From Roseibium sp. (GTDB lineage: Bacteria > Pseudomonadota > Alphaproteobacteria > Rhizobiales > Stappiaceae): a stretch of DNA of 63,116 nucleotides. Shown here piece by piece: positions 42,495 through 50,404 of the stretch. The stretch spans positions 1 to 63,116 of the forward strand of contig JAEPML010000025.1 of NCBI GenBank assembly GCA_017643925.1. The letters are read 5' to 3'. Numbering within the stretch: the stretch's first letter is position 1; every line of letters starts with the position of its first letter. A program made the translations under genes and the position numbers. The notes beneath the pieces are model-generated. The model was not told the origin of the DNA. It saw nothing but the letters and a program-made list of their open reading frames with translations, and did no database searches.

Positions 42495-43502
42495 CTAAAT
42501 CGTGTCGTAGACCACCTCGAGAGATGGCTTGTCGGCCGCGCCAGTCGCGCACATGTCTTCAGGGGTCGCAGGCTCAAGTTGATAGTCAGCGCCGGTTTCG
42601 CTGGAATCGAACAGGCCAAGCAGGCCGTCCTGATCAAGCGGGTTGGGCAGCACCGGTGGCGCTTCCGCCAGGTTGATGGACAGTGACTCAAAGAGTGGTC
42701 CCCAGTTTCCGCCCGGCATGCCGATGATTTGGTAATTCGCGCTTTTTCGGCGGATGTCCTCGTCCTGGGGGATGGAAGCCAGAACGGGAATGCCGACGGC
42801 ATGCGCAAAGGCATGAGCTTCGCCTGTGCCGTCATCTTTGTTGACGACAAGACCGGCTACGCCGACATTGCCACCGAGTTTGCGGAAATATTGCACAGCT
42901 GAGCAGACATTGTTGGCGACGTAGAGCGACTGAAGGTCGTTAGACCCAACAACGACGACTTTCTGGCACATGTCTCTGGCGATTGGCAGTCCGAAGCCGC
43001 CGCACACAACATCGCCCAGGAAGTCCAGCAGGACGTAGTCGAAATCCCAGTCATGAAAGCCGAGTTTCTCGAGTGTTTCGAACCCGTGAATGATACCGCG
43101 TCCACCGCAGCCGCGCCCGACCTCAGGGCCGCCGAGTTCCATCGCGAAGACACCGTCCCGTTTGAAACAGACGTCTGAAATTGCGACTTCCGCTCCAGCT
43201 TCCTTGCGTGTCGATGCGGTCTGGATGATGGTTGGGCAGGCCCGTCCTCCGAACAGGAGTGAAGTGGTGTCGCTTTTCGGGTCGCAACCGATCAGGAGAA
43301 CCTTTTTTCCAAGTTGCGCAAGCATGTAGGAGAGGTTTGCCAGCGTAAAACTCTTGCCGATCCCACCCTTGCCGTAAATCGCTATGATCTGCGTTTCCTT
43401 GGTTACCGGGCCTGTGGCCGGGGCATCCGGCTCGACCGCTGCCTCTTCGCGGAGAAAGTCTTGCATCCGGTAGCGTTGACCGGGCTGGTTTTCGAGGATC
43501 AT
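42495..43502 (-). CDS. bchX: Chlorophyllide reductase iron protein X
   Basis: The 335-aa NifH-like protein has P-loop YGKGGIGKSFTLANLSYML (about residues 44-62), ligand Cys in GRGCGGRGIIHGFE and DFLGDVVCGGFGLP, and switch DPKSDTT. It feeds electrons to BchYZ. The start overlaps bchC by ATGA (43499-43502). Confidence 0.97.
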   Translation of the reverse strand: MILENQPGQRYRMQDFLREEAAVEPDAPATGPVTKETQIIAIYGKGGIGKSFTLANLSYMLAQLGKKVLLIGCDPKSDTTSLLFGGRACPTIIQTASTRKEAGAEVAISDVCFKRDGVFAMELGGPEVGRGCGGRGIIHGFETLEKLGFHDWDFDYVLLDFLGDVVCGGFGLPIARDMCQKVVVVGSNDLQSLYVANNVCSAVQYFRKLGGNVGVAGLVVNKDDGTGEAHAFAHAVGIPVLASIPQDEDIRRKSANYQIIGMPGGNWGPLFESLSINLAEAPPVLPNPLDQDGLLGLFDSSETGADYQLEPATPEDMCATGAADKPSLEVVYDTI

Positions 43503-44440
43503 GAGGGTTTTCTCCAGTCGATGACCATTTTCAGACAGGAAGGATCATCAAAGGCGGTTCGATAGGCCTGCGAAGCTTCCTGCGGATGTGCGTGATGTGT
43601 GATGAGACCTTTCAAAGAGAGGCGTCCGCCAGCCACCAGGTCCAGAACGGCCTTGGTGTCCTGCGGTTTGAATTCAGCGGAGAGCACTACGGAGACTTCA
43701 CGCATGAATGCAGGCGGAAACGCGAAGCTTACGCGTTCGCCGTAAAACCCGGCCAGAACCAGAACGCCGTTCCTGTTCAGGCGCGCGATCGCGCCGTCCA
43801 ACGCGGCGGGATTGCCGCTGGCGTCGATTGTGCAGCAGCTTGCAGCCTTGGCCGCGTCACCGTCGGGACTAAAAACTTCGTATCCAGCTGCGCCTTTGCG
43901 CCGTTCAGGGTCTGCTTCCAGAACGCGCGGTGGCGTTTGTCCAAGCGCGATGGCAACGCGTGCGATCAATCGTCCGAGCGCGCCATGACCAATGATCACG
44001 TCAACGGGCTGCTGCGCCCGCTTTACGGCCCGGTGCGCCGTTGCGGCCAAGGCAAGCAGGACTGCGTCCTCGGCAAAGTCCTGATGGACCGGGATCGTTC
44101 GCTCGCCCGGCAGGATCAGTCGGTCTGCCGTGGTTCCAAAAAGGCCGGCGGCGTTCGCGTAACAGTTTGCGCCGGGGACGAACACGGTCTCTCCGGGCCG
44201 TCGTCCCGACTCCGGTCCTGCTTCCACGACCGTGGCAACGGATTCATATCCGGGCACGAGCGGGTAACCCATGCCGGGGAACTGCGGCATGGAGCCTTCG
44301 AAAAGCATTTTCTCAGTGCCGGTGGATATTCCGCTGAAAAGAGTTTCGACAACCACGTCGCGCGCGTCCGGCGAAGTCAGTGCCAATTGCTTCACGCTCA
44401 GCGTGCCTGGCTCTTCAAAGACAATTGCCGTGGTGTCCAT
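43499..44440 (-). CDS. bchC: 3-hydroxyethyl bacteriochlorophyllide a dehydrogenase
   Basis: The 313-aa protein belongs to the medium-chain dehydrogenase-like BchC family (MDTTAIVFEEPGTLSVKQLAL..., GYPLVPGYESVATVVEAG, and IIGHGALGRLIARVAIALGQ for NAD binding). It oxidises the C3 hydroxyethyl group to acetyl. It is the first gene of the bchCXYZ-pufQBALMC operon, with paired PpsR palindromes upstream. Confidence 0.96.
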   Translation of the reverse strand: MDTTAIVFEEPGTLSVKQLALTSPDARDVVVETLFSGISTGTEKMLFEGSMPQFPGMGYPLVPGYESVATVVEAGPESGRRPGETVFVPGANCYANAAGLFGTTADRLILPGERTIPVHQDFAEDAVLLALAATAHRAVKRAQQPVDVIIGHGALGRLIARVAIALGQTPPRVLEADPERRKGAAGYEVFSPDGDAAKAASCCTIDASGNPAALDGAIARLNRNGVLVLAGFYGERVSFAFPPAFMREVSVVLSAEFKPQDTKAVLDLVAGGRLSLKGLITHHAHPQEASQAYRTAFDDPSCLKMVIDWRKPS

Positions 44441-44478
44441 TTGTGTGCCTCCCGCACATCGGATCCAGCAGATACAAG

Positions 44479-44522
44479 TGTCATTCTAAATTGACGCTCA
44501 AAAGTGTCAATTAATATTTACA
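44479..44522 (-). promoter_or_regulatory. bchC promoter with two PpsR sites 8 bp apart
   Basis: A perfect TGTCAATTAATATTTACA is at 44505-44522 and an imperfect TGTCATTCTAAATTGACG at 44479-44496, separated by exactly 8 bp, the spacing known for CrtJ/PpsR at bchC. On the minus strand a -35 TTGACA (plus 44505-44510) and -10 TAGAAT (plus 44483-44488) with a 16-bp spacer are buried one in each site. Confidence 0.8.
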
Positions 44523-44547
44523 CATTTTGAGGCGATGTGCGTGAAAA

Positions 44548-45747
44548 TCAGCGTTCCGCGAACACCAGCGTTGCCAAGAGGGGATTGTTGGTCTTGACGG
44601 TACGGGGCTTGCCGAAGCCGGATTCAAGTAGCAATGCCTTGATGTCCGCATCGCTCCTGCAACGCCCGGACCCCATGGCAAGAAAGTAAAAACTGAAATA
44701 GACGGCCGCGAGCCGGGCGCCTTCAGATGGGCCGGACATCGCTTCGGCGATCATGAGTTTCGTGCCGGGCCGGAGCGAGGCATACAGATTCTGGAGGATG
44801 TCCCGAACACGATCGTCATCATGGTCACACAGGATCCGAACGAGGCAAACGCAGTCAGCCATGGTCGGAATCGAACTGCTTACAAAGTCACCGCCATGAA
44901 CGCTCGTTCTGTTTTCAAGTCCATTGGCCGTCAGGTTTTTACGCGCCAGATCGGCGACGACCGGCAGATCGAACAGATGCAGATGTAGGTTCGGGTGCCG
45001 CTCGGCACAGGCCGTCAGGAAGCTGCCGTCTCCGCCGCCGACATCCAGGATCGATCCGTAGCGGCCGAAGTCGTGTGCGTCCAAAATGCAATCGGCGAGC
45101 ATGCTCTGGCTGCTGCGCATCAGGGCAGAGTAGTCTTGTGCCGTATCTTCCTTCATTTCAAGCGTTTGCCTGCCGCGTGCATACGCCCAGAACGACTTCA
45201 AGCGGGTCTCTTTATCCGGATTTTTCAGAAGGTTTTCGGGCGTCTCAAGGTCCCTGTAGAGCATCTCATGGTGCAGGACCATCTGTCTGATGCCCTGATC
45301 TCCGGCCACGACCGCACCGGCATCGTCGAGCATCCAGGATCCCGGCTGGACTTGTGTCACAAGATCCAGCCGCTCCGCCTGTTCAAGGAGGAGCTGCATT
45401 TTGTCGGGCCGGATTCCGCTGTCGCGTGCTAGTTGCTCTGCTGATCGGGGGCCGTTCTCAAGCTGCGCGAAAATACCCAGCCTGACACAGGTGCTGAGCA
45501 CCTGACTGAAGACGAAACCTGCCGTGAGACGAAAGAGGGCTGCGGCCTTCCGGTTGGCAATGGAGCGCAAGCCCGGGATGCGCATTATCCAGCTCCGAAA
45601 GCTTGCCGATGCGATTTTGCGATTGCGCCAGTTCCGAAGGCGAATGGCGCGCCGGGACAGGCGCTTTTCTGCCTCCTGGCAGAGGGGAGGCGTGGATGGA
45701 AGGCTCAATTCGGGGGCTGTGCCTTCGTCGTTTCTGCTTGTTGCCAC
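44548..45747 (-). CDS. crtF: Hydroxyneurosporene/demethylspheroidene O-methyltransferase
   Basis: The 399-aa protein has an N-terminal winged-helix dimerisation region of plant-type O-methyltransferases (ALFRLTAGFVFSQVLSTCVRLGIFAQLENGPRSAEQLARDSGI) and a Rossmann SAM domain with ILDVGGGDGSFLTACAERHPNLHLHLFDLP. It methylates the tertiary hydroxyl formed by CrtC. It lies between crtE and the bchC promoter on the minus strand. Confidence 0.95.
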   Translation of the reverse strand: MATSRNDEGTAPELSLPSTPPLCQEAEKRLSRRAIRLRNWRNRKIASASFRSWIMRIPGLRSIANRKAAALFRLTAGFVFSQVLSTCVRLGIFAQLENGPRSAEQLARDSGIRPDKMQLLLEQAERLDLVTQVQPGSWMLDDAGAVVAGDQGIRQMVLHHEMLYRDLETPENLLKNPDKETRLKSFWAYARGRQTLEMKEDTAQDYSALMRSSQSMLADCILDAHDFGRYGSILDVGGGDGSFLTACAERHPNLHLHLFDLPVVADLARKNLTANGLENRTSVHGGDFVSSSIPTMADCVCLVRILCDHDDDRVRDILQNLYASLRPGTKLMIAEAMSGPSEGARLAAVYFSFYFLAMGSGRCRSDADIKALLLESGFGKPRTVKTNNPLLATLVFAER

Positions 45748-45768
45748 TTTCAGCTCCGTTTGGCGACC

Positions 45769-46638
45769 TCAGGCAGCGCTAGCCGCGAGCTTTTTCGGCA
45801 TCAGTCTCTTCGCTTCCTTGTGGATCATGGCTCTGAGCATGTCCGATCCACAGCATTCGGGAACACTGTCCGCGGCCTGGAGAACGAGGCTTTGCAGCTG
45901 TTTCATCGCACCTTCCAAGCCAAGTTCCGCCACCAGGTTGGGCTTCCCGTTCGCCTGATCCTGTCCCGCCGGTTTGCCCATGCTGCCATTGTCGTCCATG
46001 GCGTCGTAAAGATCGTCGGCTGCCTGATAGGCAGCACCGAGGGCGTCGGCCAGGGCGTACCATTCGAGTGGGTTCCCATTGGAGGAAAGTGCGCCCGTTG
46101 AAACCGCACCGGTGAACAGGGATGCCGTCTTGGCGCGATGATAGGCGGATATCTTGATTTCCGTTTCGCTTTCCCACGCCTGTCCTGCAACCAGCCCATA
46201 GGGGGAGCCGACCGCATTCGCGATGGTCGAGATAAGGGGCGCGGTCAGGTCCGGTGCGTGCTGGGTTTCCCGCGCGACGGTTTCGAAGGCACTCACGATG
46301 AGGCCGTCGCCGACCAGCACCGCGATCTCCTCGCCAAATTCAACATGGACCGACGGTTTCCCGCGCCTTGTTTCCGCGTTGTCGAAACAGGGCAAATCGT
46401 CATGAACCAGCGAGGCGCAATGCAAAAGCTCGATTGCCGTTGCGGCAGCCGTTGCCACTTTCGGGTCGCGGTCGCCGCATGCGAGCGCCACAGCGAGACA
46501 CAGTCTGGGGCGAATGCGGGCGCCTCCGGGGAAAACGGCGTATCGGAAGGCATCGGACAGTTTTTGAGGGCAGCCATTCGCAGTGGCGTAGCGTAAGGCT
46601 GCTTGCATCCCGGTTTCGATGCGATCCGACAGGTCCAT
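45769..46638 (-). CDS. crtE: Geranylgeranyl diphosphate synthase
   Basis: The 289-aa trans-prenyltransferase has the first Asp-rich motif DDLPCFDNAETRRGKPSVH and the second DDLYDAMDDNG. It makes GGPP for both carotenoids and the bacteriochlorophyll tail. ATG 46638 follows TTGAGGAG; a longer open frame would extend through the divergent promoter region and is rejected. It diverges from crtD with PpsR-type sites between. Confidence 0.95.
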   Translation of the reverse strand: MDLSDRIETGMQAALRYATANGCPQKLSDAFRYAVFPGGARIRPRLCLAVALACGDRDPKVATAAATAIELLHCASLVHDDLPCFDNAETRRGKPSVHVEFGEEIAVLVGDGLIVSAFETVARETQHAPDLTAPLISTIANAVGSPYGLVAGQAWESETEIKISAYHRAKTASLFTGAVSTGALSSNGNPLEWYALADALGAAYQAADDLYDAMDDNGSMGKPAGQDQANGKPNLVAELGLEGAMKQLQSLVLQAADSVPECCGSDMLRAMIHKEAKRLMPKKLAASAA

Positions 46639-46664
46639 GGAGCCACTCCTCAATTTAGCATGGA

Positions 46665-46706
46665 TGTCAAACTTATTTGACGGTATACTGTCAATTGACA
46701 GTGACA
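46665..46706. promoter_or_regulatory. Divergent crtE/crtD regulatory region with PpsR-type sites
   Basis: TGTCAATTGACAGTGACA (46689-46706) fits TGT-N12-ACA, and TGTCAAACTTATTTGACG (46665-46682) is one base off (ACG). They are separated by 6 bp. The first also contains the smaller palindrome TGTCAATTGACA (46689-46700). I could not fix a convincing -10 for either gene. Confidence 0.65.
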
Positions 46707-46741
46707 CATTGCATTGAAATGTCAACTTCAAGGACCGCGTC

Positions 46742-48349
46742 GTGGGCAAGATGCCGGAAACTAGGGTCGTGATCATCGGAGCCGGTATGGGCGGCCTTGC
46801 AGCGGCGCTGCGCCTGGCCAAGGCCGGTGTTTCCGTGACCGTGCTCGAGGCGGCGGCAGCGCCCGGCGGGAAAATGCGACAGGTGGAGGCGGGGGGACAG
46901 GCCTTCGACGCTGGACCTACCGTTTTGACGATGAAGTGGGTCTTCGACGACTTGCTGTCGGGCCTGGGCACCAGCCTGGAAGACGAGGTCTCGCTGGAAA
47001 AGGCTGATTTGCTCGCCAGACACTATTGGGCGCGCGCCGCTGCTCTCGATTTGTATGCCGACGTTGAGAAAAGCGCGGACGCGATCGGGATGTTTTCAGG
47101 GCGGGAAGACGCGGCAGGCTATCGAAAGTTTGCTTCTGACAGCAAACGTGTCTTCGAAACGCTCAAGGACACGTTCATCAGCGCGTCCAGGCCCAATCCG
47201 GTGACACTTTCCCAGCGGATCGGATTTCACAGGATCGCGGACATGTTGGCGCTGCGTCCGTTCTCGACTTTGTGGACGGCCCTGGGCGACTATTTCTCTG
47301 ATCCGCGGCTGAAACAGCTCTTTGGGCGCTACGCAACCTATTGCGGGTCATCCCCCTATGCGGCGCCCGCGACACTTATGCTGGTCGCGCATGTCGAACA
47401 GGCGGGAGTCTGGATCCCGAAAGGTGGTATGCATGGCATCGCAAGCCGCTTTCAGGCGCTGGCCGAAACCTGCGGTGTCAGGTTCCGTTTCGGGGCCAGC
47501 GTAAATCAGATCGAGACGGATCGTTCCGGACGCAAGGTCGCGGCCGTGCGCCTCTCGTCGGGCGAAGTTATCGAGGCCGACCGGATCATCTTCAATGGCG
47601 ACGTCAGCGCGCTGGACGACCTGCTGACACCTGCCCCGGCAAAGGGCTTCCAGAAAGTGCCCGATGAGAAACGCTCCCAATCGGCCCTGGTTTCGTGCGG
47701 ACTGGCGATGGCCGAGGATGTGGCGTTGACACATCACACAGTCTTTTTCTCAGATGACTATGAAGCCGAGTTTCAATCTGTATTTCAGGATCGCGTAGCT
47801 CCTGCGGATCCCACGGTCTATGTTTGCGCACAGGACCGGAACAGCTCTGGTGGCATCCAATCTGCCGGCCCGCAAACGGGCCATGAGCGCATTTACTGCC
47901 TTATGAATCTGCCGGCCGACGGCGACACCCACAGCTATTCGACAAGCGAGTTGGAGCAATGCCTTACAGCGATGGACCGCCGGCTGGCGAAGAACGGACT
48001 GACGCTTCACAGAGACCGGAAAGCCCAGGTTCTGACGGCGCCGGACGGCTTCAACAAGCTCTTTCCGGCAACGGGAGGCGCACTTTACGGTCAGGCCTCT
48101 CACGGCTGGATGGCGTCGTTCAGCCGGTTGGGGGCGAAGGGCAAGCTGGCTGGGCTCTATCTGGCGGGAGGCAGCGTTCATCCGGGGCCGGGCATCCCGA
48201 TGGCAGCGCTGTCGGGGAAACTGGCAGCCGAACAGGTGATGGCGGATGCCGCTATGACCGACCGGTTCCACCGGGCGGTTATCAGTGGTGGTATGTCGAC
48301 GCCACCAGCGACTGCGGTGCGTACGCCCTCACGGTCATTGCCTTCATAG
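46742..48349 (+). CDS. crtD: Hydroxyneurosporene/methoxyneurosporene C3,4-desaturase
   Basis: The 535-aa FAD-dependent desaturase is of the CrtI/CrtD family: VVIIGAGMGGLAAALRLAKAGVSVTVLEAAAAPGGKM at the N-terminus, and the C-terminal FAD block LYLAGGSVHPGPGIPMAALSGKLAAEQ followed by the CrtD-typical tail AVISGGMSTPPATAVRTPSRS. It introduces the C3,4 double bonds in spheroidene/spirilloxanthin synthesis. GTG 46742 is better placed after AAGGA than ATG 46751. Its last 90 bases overlap the conserved start of crtC in another frame. Confidence 0.95.
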   Translation: MGKMPETRVVIIGAGMGGLAAALRLAKAGVSVTVLEAAAAPGGKMRQVEAGGQAFDAGPTVLTMKWVFDDLLSGLGTSLEDEVSLEKADLLARHYWARAAALDLYADVEKSADAIGMFSGREDAAGYRKFASDSKRVFETLKDTFISASRPNPVTLSQRIGFHRIADMLALRPFSTLWTALGDYFSDPRLKQLFGRYATYCGSSPYAAPATLMLVAHVEQAGVWIPKGGMHGIASRFQALAETCGVRFRFGASVNQIETDRSGRKVAAVRLSSGEVIEADRIIFNGDVSALDDLLTPAPAKGFQKVPDEKRSQSALVSCGLAMAEDVALTHHTVFFSDDYEAEFQSVFQDRVAPADPTVYVCAQDRNSSGGIQSAGPQTGHERIYCLMNLPADGDTHSYSTSELEQCLTAMDRRLAKNGLTLHRDRKAQVLTAPDGFNKLFPATGGALYGQASHGWMASFSRLGAKGKLAGLYLAGGSVHPGPGIPMAALSGKLAAEQVMADAAMTDRFHRAVISGGMSTPPATAVRTPSRSLPS

Positions 48350-49191
48350 GTTCGGTGTTTTCCCCTTACTACCATCTGTCCGGCCGCCACGAGCCGGAGA
48401 ACCACGTGGCGTTCAATGTTGCGCTTTATCAGCGCTCTGGAAACATCTGGGCGATGACCGAACGCGGTTCAAAAAGCCTTGTCCGCAACGCCAGGAGCCT
48501 CTGGATAGGGAACAGCGGCCTGGGCTGGTCCGATGGCGGATTGGATCTTGAATTCGAAGAAACGGCGCTTCCCTGGCCTGGACATCGGTTCTTGCCGCGG
48601 CGGTTCACGGGGCGCATCCGTCTGGAGCCGGAGTTTCTGCACTTGAAGCCGTTCAATCTGGATGCGGATGGCCGTCACGTGTGGTGGCCACTGGTTCCGC
48701 AGGCGCGGCTCAAGGTCGAGTGCGATCTTCTTCCCCGCGGCGGCTGGGAAGGGGAGGCGTACCACGATCTCAACTTCGGATCACGTCCGCTCGAAAGCGA
48801 TTTCATTTCGTGGGATTGGGCGCGCGGGCGAGCAGGGGACAAGAAGACGATCGTTCTTTACGACGCCAAAATGCGCAAGGGAGAAGAGTGCACACTTGGT
48901 CTGGCTTTTTCCGCCGGACGCGACGCGGAAACAATTGAGTTGCCGCCCCGAACATCCTTGCAGCGCGGGGCATGGGGTATACGCGGCAACATACATTGCG
49001 ATGAAGCGGCCAGGCCAAGCAGGTCGAGACGGTTGGAAGACACGCCTTTCTATACGCGCTCGCTTGTCGAGACGACCCTTGGAGGGGAAAGGCTCGATAT
49101 GGTGCATGAGACGCTTGATTGCGTGCGCCTTGCCAATCCGTTCGTACGGATGATGCTGCCTTTCCGGATGCCCAGAAACACCAGACGATGA
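48250..49191 (+). CDS. crtC: Carotenoid 1,2-hydratase; start codon not determinable
   Basis: The conserved protein begins about RYDRPVPPGGYQWWYVDATSD (from 48250) and continues ALTVIAFIGSVFSPYYHLSGR, HVAFNVALYQ, FISWDWARG and a C-terminal MLPFRMPRN. It adds water across the C1,2 double bond of acyclic carotenoids. In this frame there is no ATG, GTG or TTG between the far-upstream ATG at 47959 (about 97 codons of unconserved sequence inside crtD) and GTG 48355, which lies after conserved residues. CTG 48106 and ATT 48337 are non-standard options. I give the start of conserved sequence; the real start is uncertain. Confidence 0.85.
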   Translation, partial: RYDRPVPPGGYQWWYVDATSDCGAYALTVIAFIGSVFSPYYHLSGRHEPENHVAFNVALYQRSGNIWAMTERGSKSLVRNARSLWIGNSGLGWSDGGLDLEFEETALPWPGHRFLPRRFTGRIRLEPEFLHLKPFNLDADGRHVWWPLVPQARLKVECDLLPRGGWEGEAYHDLNFGSRPLESDFISWDWARGRAGDKKTIVLYDAKMRKGEECTLGLAFSAGRDAETIELPPRTSLQRGAWGIRGNIHCDEAARPSRSRRLEDTPFYTRSLVETTLGGERLDMVHETLDCVRLANPFVRMMLPFRMPRNTRR

Positions 49192-49219
49192 GTCGGTTAG
49201 CGGCTGGATTTGCCGCGTC

Positions 49220-50404
49220 TCACGTCAGCCTTGCCGCGCGTTGCCGCGCCGCCAGTTTATGGAAGCGTACATCCTGACGGCTTTCGTTTTGGAGCCGGAT
49301 CAGGAGGCACAACAACCGTTCAGACGAGGAAGCGTCTGGCAGTCCGTTCGACTGAACCGATTTTTTAGCCTTGGCGATCGAAAAGGAGCGGGCAGCTGCA
49401 TTCACGAGCCCGGCTGCCGCAGGGTCGGCAGCTGCTTCCTTCGCTTGCTTTGCGCTAGCACTTCGGTCTGTGGCGGGCCGGCGCGCTGCCGCCAGAATCG
49501 AGACCTTCCGCATCAGGCCCGTATGCGCCCTTTGCGTCACACTGTCATAGCCATTCGCCACGATCTCGGTGCCAATCTCTTCATAGATAAGAGCGGCGGA
49601 GCGGATTGCGTGCCGGCAATCTGACGGAAGAGCGGCAACGCCGGCATGGCCCAGACGGTAGTGACGGTTGGCTTCTTGCAACAGGCGCTTCACGACCTGA
49701 CCCATCTCGGGGGAAAACCGGGGTGACACAAGGAATGTCTGCGGATTGATCCCGTGCTGGTCCAGCCAATCCATTGGCAGATAGATGCGCCCGTTTCGTG
49801 CATCTTCACCCACATCCCTGGCAATATTGGTGAGCTGCATCGCAATGCCGAGGTCTGCGGCTCTGGCAAGATGTTCCGGGTCGCCAGTGCGCATCAGGAG
49901 AGCCATCATCAGGCCGACGGTCGCTGCAACGGCTGTTGCGTATTCCTTTACGTCCTCCAGCGTCCGGTAGGTTCGCTTGGAAATGTCCATTTCAAAGCCG
50001 TCGAGCAATGCGGCGGGAATACACTCGGGTATGGCGTAATCTCTGACGGTCTTCTGAAAAGCACGGTCGCAAGGATAGTCTGCCGGGGTACCCCGGTAAA
50101 TAAGGTCGAGCCTTTCTCTCAATTGCTGAAGCGAGTGCCTGTCCGAGCGGGGATCGTCGATCAGGTCATCCGAATGGCGGCAGAACGCATAAAGCGCAAC
50201 GGCTGCTTTTCGGGTTTGGGGAGGCAGCAGCAACGAGGCAAGGTGAAAGGACTTTGAGCCTTTGCGAATGGATGCGGTGCAGGCATTCAGGTCACTCCGG
50301 TACCGAGAGAGCCCGTAGCGCCTGTCGGAGGGGGGCAGAGCACTTTTTGCGTAAAGCGCAAAGGGCTCAAAGCCTTCAAGTGCACTCTGGCTGACCTTGT
50401 TCAT
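49220..50404 (-). CDS. crtB: Phytoene synthase
   Basis: The 394-aa trans-isoprenyl diphosphate synthase (head-to-head) has LYAFCRHSDDLIDDP (first Asp-rich motif) and the second motif LTNIARDVGEDARNGRIYLP. It joins two GGPP to phytoene. The C-terminal 80 residues beyond the family core are Ala/Ser-rich and variable. ATG 50404 overlaps the crtI stop by ATGA, indicating coupling; the longer open frame is a read-through of crtI. Confidence 0.95.
   Translation of the reverse strand: MNKVSQSALEGFEPFALYAKSALPPSDRRYGLSRYRSDLNACTASIRKGSKSFHLASLLLPPQTRKAAVALYAFCRHSDDLIDDPRSDRHSLQQLRERLDLIYRGTPADYPCDRAFQKTVRDYAIPECIPAALLDGFEMDISKRTYRTLEDVKEYATAVAATVGLMMALLMRTGDPEHLARAADLGIAMQLTNIARDVGEDARNGRIYLPMDWLDQHGINPQTFLVSPRFSPEMGQVVKRLLQEANRHYRLGHAGVAALPSDCRHAIRSAALIYEEIGTEIVANGYDSVTQRAHTGLMRKVSILAAARRPATDRSASAKQAKEAAADPAAAGLVNAAARSFSIAKAKKSVQSNGLPDASSSERLLCLLIRLQNESRQDVRFHKLAARQRAARLT

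Noticed and set aside
45769..46971. 400-aa version of CrtE
   Set aside because: It would read through the divergent PpsR sites and into the crtD start. ATG 46638 with its own ribosome binding site gives the family length.
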